Assembly (NCBI GenBank): GCA_947472705.1 | Contig: CANJDA010000078.1 | Location: forward strand, 1 to 9,536 | DNA from: Flavobacteriaceae bacterium | GTDB lineage: Bacteria > Bacteroidota > Bacteroidia > Flavobacteriales > Flavobacteriaceae | Direction of reading: 5' to 3' | Length of the DNA: 9,536 bases | Shown: positions 1-6,021 of the stretch, one piece after another | Layout: every line of letters starts with the position of its first letter | How positions within the stretch are numbered: position 1 is the stretch's first letter | The notes under the pieces: model-generated | Told to the model about the DNA's origin: nothing | The model's input: the letters and a program-made list of their open reading frames with translations, nothing else | Database searches by the model: none | Made by a program: the position numbers and the translations under genes

Positions 1-947
1 ATTGTATTTTTAGGTTTATAGTTTAACTTCTTAAAAATTTCTACTACTTCCATTCCTTGCACACAACCAGCACCATCATCTTGAGAGCCATCTGCTAAAT
101 CCCAAGAATCTAAATGACCTCCAACTACCATAATCTTTTCTGGATGTTCATCACCTGTTATTTCGCCGATGACATTATAGGAAAGTACATCTTCGTATTG
201 TTGACAAGACAACTTCATGTAAAATTGCAACTGACTGTTGGCTTTTAGCTTTTTACTCAACAATTCAGCACCATTGGTACTTATAGCCGCTGTTGGAATC
301 CATTTTTCTTTGGGTAAATCCCCATAACTCTGAGCACCAGTATGTGGAAAATCATCCAAACGTAAATTCATAGAACGGACTATCGTTCCTACCGCTCCTA
401 ATAAAGCTGCTTCTTTCGCACCTGAATAACGTTGATCAACACAATTCCCATACGATTTGAACGCTTCTATGTTTTCGGGTTCCATAGGACGGTTGTAGAA
501 CACAATTTTCCCTTTTACTTTATCGGCTCCTAGTTGTTTAAGTTCTTCGATACCTTGTACTTCTAGCACTTCAGCGGTTATCCCTTTTTTATTAGTTGCG
601 ACAGAGCCTCCTAAAGCACAAATAGGCACAACTGTTTTAGATTTGTTATCTAAAATATACGCCGTTTCCTTTTCTCCTCTAACCCATTTGGGTACCATTA
701 CCTCTTGCAGGTATACTTTATCTAATCCTAAGGTTTCCAGTTTTTGTTTGGTATAGGCTACACCTTTTTCGGCACCCACTGAGCCTGATATTCGTTGTCC
801 GATTTTGTTTGACAAATCATCCAGCCAAGAATAGCACTGTGCATTGGTTAATGAAAAACGGTATATCTCCTTAAGCATTTGTTCGTCTTTGCTTTGGGAA
901 AATAATAATGATGTAAACATCAAGATAGGAATAGTTATTTTTTTCAT
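1..947 (-). CDS. Secreted M28 metallopeptidase, plasma glutamate carboxypeptidase-like (3' end cut by window edge)
   Basis: This is a zinc-dependent aminopeptidase or carboxypeptidase of family M28 that probably acts outside the cytoplasm. I translated 315 codons on the minus strand from the ATG at 947-945 with no internal stop; the C-terminal part lies beyond the window. Residues 1-19 (MKKITIPILMFTSLLFSQS) look like a signal peptide. Residues about 120-240 resemble the protease-associated insert of the family. The motif GGHLDSWDLADGSQDDGAG at 276-294 supplies the expected metal ligands His278 and Asp280 and the bridging Asp290. From memory, the stretches around GKIVFYN (146-152), PHTG (201-204) and HLDSWD match human carboxypeptidase Q (PGCP) better than generic M28 enzymes. 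The gene starts 11 nt after the menC stop, so it is probably the distal gene of the menaquinone operon, with no obvious metabolic link. The remaining zinc ligands cannot be checked here. Confidence 0.9.
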   Translation of the reverse strand, partial: MKKITIPILMFTSLLFSQSKDEQMLKEIYRFSLTNAQCYSWLDDLSNKIGQRISGSVGAEKGVAYTKQKLETLGLDKVYLQEVMVPKWVRGEKETAYILDNKSKTVVPICALGGSVATNKKGITAEVLEVQGIEELKQLGADKVKGKIVFYNRPMEPENIEAFKSYGNCVDQRYSGAKEAALLGAVGTIVRSMNLRLDDFPHTGAQSYGDLPKEKWIPTAAISTNGAELLSKKLKANSQLQFYMKLSCQQYEDVLSYNVIGEITGDEHPEKIMVVGGHLDSWDLADGSQDDGAGCVQGMEVVEIFKKLNYKPKNT

Positions 948-958
948 AGCTAATTATT

Positions 959-1993
959 TTATAAAGTAAAATGCCACTTTTTGGTATTATCATGCCATAG
1001 TTGACCGTTAGAAACTGTTAGAGGTCCATCAAAATTATTGGTATATAAACTTCCGGTTCCTAAACCTTGAGGCATAGGGTTATTTTGCAAAAATGTAAAT
1101 TGAGCTATAGCATTCAAACCAATATTACTTTCTAAAGCTGAAGTAATCCACCAACCAACATTATACTTTTTAGCCAAGGTAATCCATTCTAAAGTACCTC
1201 TAAAACCTCCTATGAAACTTGGCTTTAAAATAATGTATTGTGGTTGTATTTTTTGTAACAACTTTTCTTTATCACCCCAAGAAAACACCCCAATCAACTC
1301 CTCATCTAAAGCTATAGGAATTGGCGTACTTTTACACAAAACTGACATCGTGACAGTGTCGCCTTTTTGAATAGGCTGCTCAATACTATGTAATTTAAAA
1401 CCAGCTAATTGATTTAATTTATATAAAGCTTTATTTGAATCAAAAGCACCGTTAGCATCAACTCTAATTTCTATAGTGTTCTCGTCAAAATTAGCTCTAA
1501 TAAAGTGCAATAAAGCCAGCTCCTTATCAAAATCGATAGCACCTATCTTGAGCTTTATACAGTTATAACCTTCCTTTATTTTAGCTTCGATTTGTTGCTT
1601 CATGAAGTCCTCATCCCCCATCCAAACGAGTCCGTTTATTGGAATGCTTTTATTGCTTTTTGTAAAATCGGATGGAAATAAATCATAAGGAGTTTCACTT
1701 GATAAAGACAGTAAAGCCATTTCTACACCAAACTGTATAGAAGGAAATTCAATCAAGGCTTCCCAAAGTTTATCTTTTCCTAGATGGATATTATTGCAGG
1801 TCCATTGCAGCTTTGTTTCGAAATCAGGTCTATCATCTGCTGATAGACCACGAAGTATACCACACTCTCCTATTCCACTTTTGCCGTCTTTTTCTAAAAC
1901 TATAAACCAAGTTTCTTTGGTTGTCAAAATCCCTCTTGAGGTTCCTGAGGGGTTTTTAAAGTGTAATATATACTTGTGGTAGGTTGCTTTCAT
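959..1993 (-). CDS. menC: o-Succinylbenzoate synthase
   Basis: A 344-residue enolase-superfamily enzyme that dehydrates SHCHC to o-succinylbenzoate in cytoplasmic menaquinone synthesis. The barrel carries the expected catalytic set in order: the KxK pair Lys147/Lys149 (CIKLKIG), metal ligands Asp179 (RVDANGAF), Glu205 (SIEQPI) and Asp230 (ALDEEL), and the opposite-face Lys257 (ILKPSFIGG). The N-terminal capping domain covers about residues 1-110. The length is close to that of other MenC proteins. Other members of the superfamily, such as dipeptide epimerases and N-acylamino-acid racemases, share this motif set, but the neighbouring menA and menB make the MenC assignment strong. The start codon lies one base after the TAA of the upstream hydrolase gene, so translational coupling is likely. 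Confidence 0.93.
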   Translation of the reverse strand: MKATYHKYILHFKNPSGTSRGILTTKETWFIVLEKDGKSGIGECGILRGLSADDRPDFETKLQWTCNNIHLGKDKLWEALIEFPSIQFGVEMALLSLSSETPYDLFPSDFTKSNKSIPINGLVWMGDEDFMKQQIEAKIKEGYNCIKLKIGAIDFDKELALLHFIRANFDENTIEIRVDANGAFDSNKALYKLNQLAGFKLHSIEQPIQKGDTVTMSVLCKSTPIPIALDEELIGVFSWGDKEKLLQKIQPQYIILKPSFIGGFRGTLEWITLAKKYNVGWWITSALESNIGLNAIAQFTFLQNNPMPQGLGTGSLYTNNFDGPLTVSNGQLWHDNTKKWHFTL

Positions 1994-1994
1994 T

Positions 1995-2672
1995 TTAAAG
2001 CGTTATACTCTCTCCTATTTCTAAAAGCATCAAGTCTTTACCAGCATCAAAGAATTTCTTTTTGGCTTCGTCATGATTAATTACAATAAAGCCAAACGTA
2101 TCAAAATGACAGCCAAGAATCTTATCACATGCTACAAAGTCGGCAGCCATGATAGCATCTTCAACATCCATAGTGAAGTTGTTGCCCAAAGAAAGAATGG
2201 CTAAATCTAGCTTGGTTCTTAGCGGAATCAACTTCATATCCATGGTTAGTGCGGTGTCGCCCGAGATATAAATGTTTTTATGCTCGCCTTCAATTACAAA
2301 ACCAGCTGGATTTCCTCCATAGCTACCATCGGGAAACGAGCTAGAGTGTACCGCATTGACTACTTTCACTTTACCAAAGTCAAACTGCCAGCCACCTCCA
2401 TGGTTCATAGGATGGTATTTTATGCCTTTGTTTCCGAAATAAACTGCTACTTCGTAAGTAGACACTACGGTAGCATTTGTTCGCTTTGCTATGGCCTCTA
2501 CATCAAGTATATGATCGTTGTGTGCATGAGTAAGCAATATATAATCAGCTTTTAAAGCATTGATGTCGATATGAGAAGCCTTTGGATTTCCGGTTATAAA
2601 AGGGTCTACCAAAATATGCTTACCTCCTACTTCAATTGCGATACAAGCGTGTCCGTAAAATGTAATTTTCAT
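1995..2672 (-). CDS. Metal-dependent hydrolase, metallo-beta-lactamase fold (UPF0173/YtkL-like)
   Basis: A 225-residue cytoplasmic protein without a signal peptide and with a single metallo-beta-lactamase domain. The signature THAHNDH at 48-54 gives His49, His51, Asp53 and His54. Other likely metal ligands are His109 (NAVHSSS), Asp139 (ISGDTAL) and His189 (GCHFDTF). The N-terminal MKITFYGHACIAIE and the length fit the UPF0173 family, whose substrate is not established. It lies 14 nt after menA and one base before menC, so it is made together with menaquinone enzymes. A role in that pathway, for example hydrolysis of DHNA-CoA, is my inference and is not shown by the sequence. It could equally be a housekeeping or detoxifying hydrolase carried in the operon. 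Confidence 0.9.
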   Translation of the reverse strand: MKITFYGHACIAIEVGGKHILVDPFITGNPKASHIDINALKADYILLTHAHNDHILDVEAIAKRTNATVVSTYEVAVYFGNKGIKYHPMNHGGGWQFDFGKVKVVNAVHSSSFPDGSYGGNPAGFVIEGEHKNIYISGDTALTMDMKLIPLRTKLDLAILSLGNNFTMDVEDAIMAADFVACDKILGCHFDTFGFIVINHDEAKKKFFDAGKDLMLLEIGESITL

Positions 2673-2686
2673 AACTTATTTTTTAT

Positions 2687-3610
2687 TTAAACGTAAGTAA
2701 CAATCATGTCTGATATGAAAAAAATTAGGCACAAAGCCAGCAGAATGGAAAGCAAAAAGGTACTGATAGCCAACTTCTTCAACTCGGGATCCAAAAGCTT
2801 TGGGTTGTTGTTTTTGTATACTGTTATCAAATGGCTAATCAAAGGAAAATAAGCCACTATGAAAATATATTGATCAAAATGAAAATCATTTAAAAAGGCA
2901 AAGATTAGCACCATAACCATAGCTGAAATCACCAAGAAAAAGTGGTATTTCTTAGCAGTAGCACCACCCATTTTCACTACTATGGTGTTCTTGCCCGACT
3001 TTCTATCGCTTTCTTCATCGCGCATGTTGTTTAGGTTTAAAACCCCAACGCTTAGAAACCCTATAGCCGTTGCTGGCAATAATAATAACCAATCTAATGT
3101 TTTTGAGAACATAAAATACACACCAAACGTACTAACCAATCCGAAGAAAACAAAAACAAATAAGTCGCCATACCCTCGGTACCCATAAGCCCCTTTGCCT
3201 ACTGTATATCGAATTGCAGATGCTATAGCCAGTATTCCTAAAATCAAAAACACAACAGAATACAACAAATAGCTTTCTTTGAAAGCAAAGTAAATTAATG
3301 CTATGGCAAAACCAAGCGTCACTAAAGACATTATAGCCATAGCTCGTTTCATTTGTACCGGAGTAATACTACCGCTTTGAATGGCTCGTTTAGGACCTAC
3401 TCTATTCTCGTTATCAGTTCCTTTGACACCATCGCCATAATCATTGGCAAAATTGGATAGAATTTGCAACCCCAAAGTAGTAAGCAAAGCAAATACGACT
3501 ATTTTCCAGTTAAACATGGCTTGCGACATGGCATAAAAACTCCCCACTATAATTCCAGAAACGGAAAGTGGTAAGGTTCGCACTCTAGCGGCTTCAATCC
3601 AATGCTTCAT
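2687..3610 (-). CDS. menA: 1,4-Dihydroxy-2-naphthoate polyprenyltransferase
   Basis: A 307-residue integral membrane protein of the UbiA superfamily, which joins a polyprenyl diphosphate to 1,4-dihydroxy-2-naphthoate to give demethylmenaquinone. The first Asp-rich motif NDYGDGVKGTD is at 56-66 and is followed by NRVGPKRAIQSG, characteristic of MenA. The second, NNMRDEESDRKSGK, is at 194-207 and supplies Asp198 and Asp202 for Mg-diphosphate binding. Several hydrophobic helices surround the motifs, for example about 93-110, 115-134, 150-166, 172-193, 223-240, 246-264 and 283-302. The length is almost that of the E. coli enzyme. It follows menB by 52 nt and precedes the hydrolase gene by 14 nt. 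Confidence 0.95.
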   Translation of the reverse strand: MKHWIEAARVRTLPLSVSGIIVGSFYAMSQAMFNWKIVVFALLTTLGLQILSNFANDYGDGVKGTDNENRVGPKRAIQSGSITPVQMKRAMAIMSLVTLGFAIALIYFAFKESYLLYSVVFLILGILAIASAIRYTVGKGAYGYRGYGDLFVFVFFGLVSTFGVYFMFSKTLDWLLLLPATAIGFLSVGVLNLNNMRDEESDRKSGKNTIVVKMGGATAKKYHFFLVISAMVMVLIFAFLNDFHFDQYIFIVAYFPLISHLITVYKNNNPKLLDPELKKLAISTFLLSILLALCLIFFISDMIVTYV

Positions 3611-3612
3611 AA

Positions 3613-3652
3613 TTTAGATATTTAGACTTCTTAGATAATTTAGATTTTTAGA
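3613..3652. repeat. Five near-tandem (T/C)TTAGA units in the menB-menA spacer
   Basis: The 52 nt spacer between the menB stop and the menA start holds five hexamers of the form (T/C)TTAGA, beginning at 3613, 3621, 3630, 3639 and 3647, so spaced by 8, 9, 9 and 8 nt. On the transcribed minus strand they read as repeated TCTAA(A/G). No hairpin or terminator is visible. I recall similar TCTAAAAATCT-type strings between genes of flavobacteria, but cannot confirm this here. The repeat could be slippage-derived filler or could affect menA translation through its AT-rich leader. Confidence 0.7.
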
Positions 3653-3662
3653 CAAGTATACG

Positions 3663-4502
3663 CTAAGGCAACCATTTCTTTTGAAAGTTGGGTTTTCTCT
3701 TTTCCAGGAAGGCATCTCTTCCCTCTTTAGCTTCCTCTGTCATATAGGCTAAACGTGTAGCTTCACCAGCAAAAACCTGCTGTCCTACCATACCATCATC
3801 GGTTAAATTCATTGCGAACTTAAGCATCTTAATGGAGGTTGGCGACTTAGCCAATATTTCTTGTGCCCACTCGTAGGCTGTGTTTTCTAATTCATCATGC
3901 GGAATGACAGCATTGACCATTCCCATTTCAAAAGCTTCTTGTGCAGTGTAGTTTCGTCCCAAAAAGAAAATCTCTCGGGCTTTCTTTTGTCCGACCATTT
4001 TAGCCAAATACGCTGACCCATAGCCTCCGTCAAAACTCGTCACATCGGCATCAGTTTGTTTAAAAATAGCATGTTCTTTACTTGCTAAAGTCAAGTCACA
4101 CACTACATGCAGACTATGACCTCCACCCACTGCCCAACCTGGTACTACTGCAATTACTGCTTTAGGCATAAACCGAATCAATCGTTGTACATCTAAAATA
4201 TTCAATCGATGGTAGCCGTCATCACCCACATATCCTTGATGACCGCGCGCTTTTTGATCACCACCACTGCAAAACGAGTACACACCGTCTTTAGACGAAG
4301 GTCCTTCGGCAGAAAGCAACACTACGCCAATAGAAGTATCTTCTTGGGCATCGTGAAACGCTTCTAACAATTCAGCCGTAGTTTTTGGTCGAAAGGCATT
4401 GCGAACATCTGGTCGATTAAATGCTATTCTGGCTACACCGTTGCATTTTTTATAGGTGATATCTTCAAATTCTCGAACTGTTTTCCAATTGATTGTATCC
4501 AT
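3663..4502 (-). CDS. menB: 1,4-Dihydroxy-2-naphthoyl-CoA synthase
   Basis: A 279-residue crotonase-fold enzyme that cyclises o-succinylbenzoyl-CoA to DHNA-CoA by an intramolecular Claisen condensation. CSGGDQKARG at 78-87 and GWAVGGGHSLHVVCDLTLAS at 122-141 form the CoA-binding and oxyanion-hole regions. The MenB block QTDADVTSFDGGYGSAYL at 149-166 contains Ser156 and Asp158. Asp151 sits where the Mycobacterium tuberculosis enzyme has its catalytic Asp185 and where E. coli MenB has Gly156, which binds bicarbonate. This enzyme should therefore be of the bicarbonate-independent type. The C-terminal YMTEEAKEGRDAFLEKRKPNF is typical. As first gene of the minus-strand cluster, it probably sits next to the operon promoter. 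Confidence 0.96.
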   Translation of the reverse strand: MDTINWKTVREFEDITYKKCNGVARIAFNRPDVRNAFRPKTTAELLEAFHDAQEDTSIGVVLLSAEGPSSKDGVYSFCSGGDQKARGHQGYVGDDGYHRLNILDVQRLIRFMPKAVIAVVPGWAVGGGHSLHVVCDLTLASKEHAIFKQTDADVTSFDGGYGSAYLAKMVGQKKAREIFFLGRNYTAQEAFEMGMVNAVIPHDELENTAYEWAQEILAKSPTSIKMLKFAMNLTDDGMVGQQVFAGEATRLAYMTEEAKEGRDAFLEKRKPNFQKKWLP

Positions 4503-4630
4503 TGCAAAAGGGTTGCTGTTTAGGTTTTGCTATTTTTTTCTAAAAACAATAGTGCGAATTAGGATTTACACTATTTTAGCGTAAAAATAAATCATTTTTA
4601 AAACAAAACTAAAAACTTAGCACAATACTT
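4503..4630. promoter_or_regulatory. Divergent intergenic region between menB and the C1 peptidase gene
   Basis: These 128 AT-rich bases must hold the start signals for both divergent genes. An inverted repeat, AATAGTG at 4548-4554 and CACTATT at 4569-4575, has arms whose centres are 21 bp apart, a spacing compatible with two bound protein subunits on one DNA face. A second one, GCAAAA at 4504-4509 and TTTTGC at 4525-4530, would lie in the menB leader directly before its ATG. No Shine-Dalgarno sequence is evident for either gene. On the plus strand TATTTTAG at 4572-4579 is only a one-mismatch match to the Bacteroidota -7 element. Confidence 0.5.
4604..4611 (-). promoter_or_regulatory. Candidate -7 element for the menB operon
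   Basis: On the minus strand this reads TAGTTTTG, an exact match to the Bacteroidota -7 consensus TAnnTTTG, about 100 nt before the menB ATG. The nearest upstream TTG (4623-4625 as CAA on the plus strand) is only 11 nt away, whereas 17-19 nt is usual, so the -33 element is missing or different. In such AT-rich DNA the match could be chance. Confidence 0.3.
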
Positions 4631-5740
4631 ATGAATAAATCTATTTTCAGCCTAGGCTTTCTATTTTTTGGACTGGTGGGCTTTTCGCAATCCTATGTTT
4701 TTCAATCACTTAAAGACATAGAAGCCAACCCTGTTATTTCTCAAGATCAAACTGGAACTTGTTGGAGTTTTTCGACTACTTCTTTTTTAGAGGCCGAAAT
4801 TATACGTTTGACTGGCAAACACATTGACTTATCGGAAATGTACAACGTTAGAAACACCTACCCTAAAAAAGCTTGGGTATATGTAATGAGACAAGGCCAT
4901 GCTCAGTTTGGCGAAGGGGGATTAGCCCACGATGTTATCAACTCTGCTCGTGATTATGGTGTAGTACCACAGAGTGCTTTTGTGGGTAAAAAGGACGAAA
5001 ATGGCAAATACAACCATTCTCAAATGGAAGCCAGATTAGAAACAATTCTTAAAGGCCATGTGGCTCATCCGGAAAATCTTTTAAATCCAGTATGGAAATC
5101 AGAGGTTAATACTGTATTAGATACTTATATGGGAACAAACCCTACTAAGTTTACTTATGAAGGAAAAGAATATACGCCTAAATCGTTTTTTGAAAGCACC
5201 AAACTCAATCCAAAAGATTATGTAACAATTTCTTCATATACCCATGAAGTTAATTATAAGCCTTTTTTATTAGATATACCCGATAATTTTTCTAACGGAT
5301 TGTTTTACAATTTGCCTTTAGATGAATATATACAAAATATTGATTATGCTTTAGATAAAGGCTTTACTATTGCTCTAGACACTGATGTTAGTGAAGCTAC
5401 TTTTTCGGGTAAATATGGTATGGCTGTTGTTCCTAATAAACCTGCGGATGCCACCGCTATTTTAACCGAAATTAAACCCGAAAAACAAATAACACCCGAA
5501 TATCGTCAAGAGCTTTTTGAAAACTACAGCACCACTGATGATCACTTAATGCACATAGTGGGAAAAGTAATAGACCAAAAAGGAAATCTTTATTACAAAG
5601 TAAAAAATTCTTGGGGCAACGAATCGGGGAAGGAAGGATATATTTATATGAGTGTGGCATATATTAGACTAAAATCAATTTCAGTATTATTACATAAAGA
5701 TGGTTTGTTACCCAAAACTAGAACTGCTTTAGGGTTATAA
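4631..5740 (+). CDS. Secreted papain-fold cysteine peptidase (C1, bleomycin hydrolase/PepC-like)
   Basis: A 369-residue cysteine peptidase or aminopeptidase. Residues 1-21 (MNKSIFSLGFLFFGLVGFSQ plus S) look like a signal peptide, placing it in the periplasm or outside. The catalytic set is complete: oxyanion Gln38 and nucleophile Cys44 in QDQTGTCWSFSTTSFLEAE (38-56), His305 in DDHLMHIVG (303-311) and Asn327 in KVKNSWGNESGKEGYIYMS (323-341). The long insert between Cys and His and the KNSWG block followed by LLHKDGL recall bleomycin hydrolases and PepC rather than papain. At 369 residues it is shorter than the roughly 450 of cytoplasmic PepC, which also lacks a signal peptide. The gene diverges from menB and is closed by its own terminator, so it is probably monocistronic. 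Its physiological substrate cannot be inferred. Confidence 0.9.
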   Translation: MNKSIFSLGFLFFGLVGFSQSYVFQSLKDIEANPVISQDQTGTCWSFSTTSFLEAEIIRLTGKHIDLSEMYNVRNTYPKKAWVYVMRQGHAQFGEGGLAHDVINSARDYGVVPQSAFVGKKDENGKYNHSQMEARLETILKGHVAHPENLLNPVWKSEVNTVLDTYMGTNPTKFTYEGKEYTPKSFFESTKLNPKDYVTISSYTHEVNYKPFLLDIPDNFSNGLFYNLPLDEYIQNIDYALDKGFTIALDTDVSEATFSGKYGMAVVPNKPADATAILTEIKPEKQITPEYRQELFENYSTTDDHLMHIVGKVIDQKGNLYYKVKNSWGNESGKEGYIYMSVAYIRLKSISVLLHKDGLLPKTRTALGL

Positions 5741-5763
5741 TAAAATCTCTTCTATTACAAGAG

Positions 5764-5797
5764 CCTGCAAGGATTGATTTCTTGCAGGTTTTTTTTT
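5764..5797 (+). terminator. Intrinsic terminator of the C1 peptidase gene
   Basis: CCTGCAAG at 5764-5771 pairs perfectly with CTTGCAGG at 5781-5788 across a 9 nt loop and runs straight into nine T residues (5789-5797). It begins 23 nt after the peptidase stop codon. This is a classical rho-independent terminator for plus-strand transcription. Confidence 0.9.
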
Positions 5798-5808
5798 AAC
5801 CACTCCAA

Positions 5809-5866
5809 CACCACTAAAAGTTACAACCTACTAATCTTAGAACAACCACCCCGTCACCACTAAAGT
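5809..5866. repeat. Direct repeat CACCACTAAA(A)GT, two copies
   Basis: CACCACTAAAAGT at 5809-5821 recurs as CACCACTAAAGT at 5855-5866, 46 bp downstream, differing by one A. Only the second copy is followed by GG and can fold into a small hairpin (CCAC at 5857-5860 with GTGG at 5865-5868). The first may be a degraded remnant of the same element. Confidence 0.5.
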
Positions 5867-5894
5867 GGCGCCACCCCTCCTCAATGAGGAGGGG
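5845..5894. repeat. REP-like palindromic element
   Basis: A GC-rich block in AT-rich surroundings: ACCACCCCGTC, then a small hairpin (CCAC 5857-5860 / GTGG 5865-5868), then GCGCCACC, then a strong hairpin of CCCCTCCTC (5874-5882) and GAGGAGGGG (5886-5894) with a 3 nt loop. The layout ACCACCCCGTC-variable-GCCACCCCTCC-GGAGGGG matches short dispersed repeats I remember from flavobacterial intergenic regions. That comparison is from memory. The hairpin is followed by AGCTTTTA, not a clear T-tract, so it is not an obvious terminator. Confidence 0.6.
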
Positions 5895-5920
5895 AGCTTT
5901 TATGGCATTTGTGTAATATA

Positions 5921-5962
5921 GGCTTCTCGATACATCCCGACAAGTCGGGACACTCGAAGTGA
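5921..5962. repeat. Second palindromic intergenic repeat (TCCCGAC hairpin flanked by TCTCGA/TCGAAG)
   Basis: TCCCGAC (5935-5941) and GTCGGGA (5944-5950) form a 7 bp perfect palindrome around AA. It is flanked by CTTCTCGATACA on the left and CACTCGAAGTGAC on the right. The CTTCTCGA...CTCGAAGTGA frame resembles another dispersed flavobacterial intergenic repeat known to me. It sits just upstream of the MFS gene and overlaps an in-frame GTG at 5959 that would otherwise extend that gene. Confidence 0.55.
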
Positions 5963-6021
5963 CTGTAATGGTTATAAATACTATTTATTTTTATATATTT
6001 ATTGCACCAAAAACCAACCTA

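Noticed and set aside
2280..2555. Plus-strand open frame of 91 codons
   Set aside because: It is antisense to the metal hydrolase, whose motifs are complete, and has no protein-like features.
5874..5900. Second intrinsic terminator
   Set aside because: The hairpin is strong but is followed by AGCTTTTA, not a T-run, and the preceding gene already has a clear terminator at 5764-5797. A repeat element explains it better.
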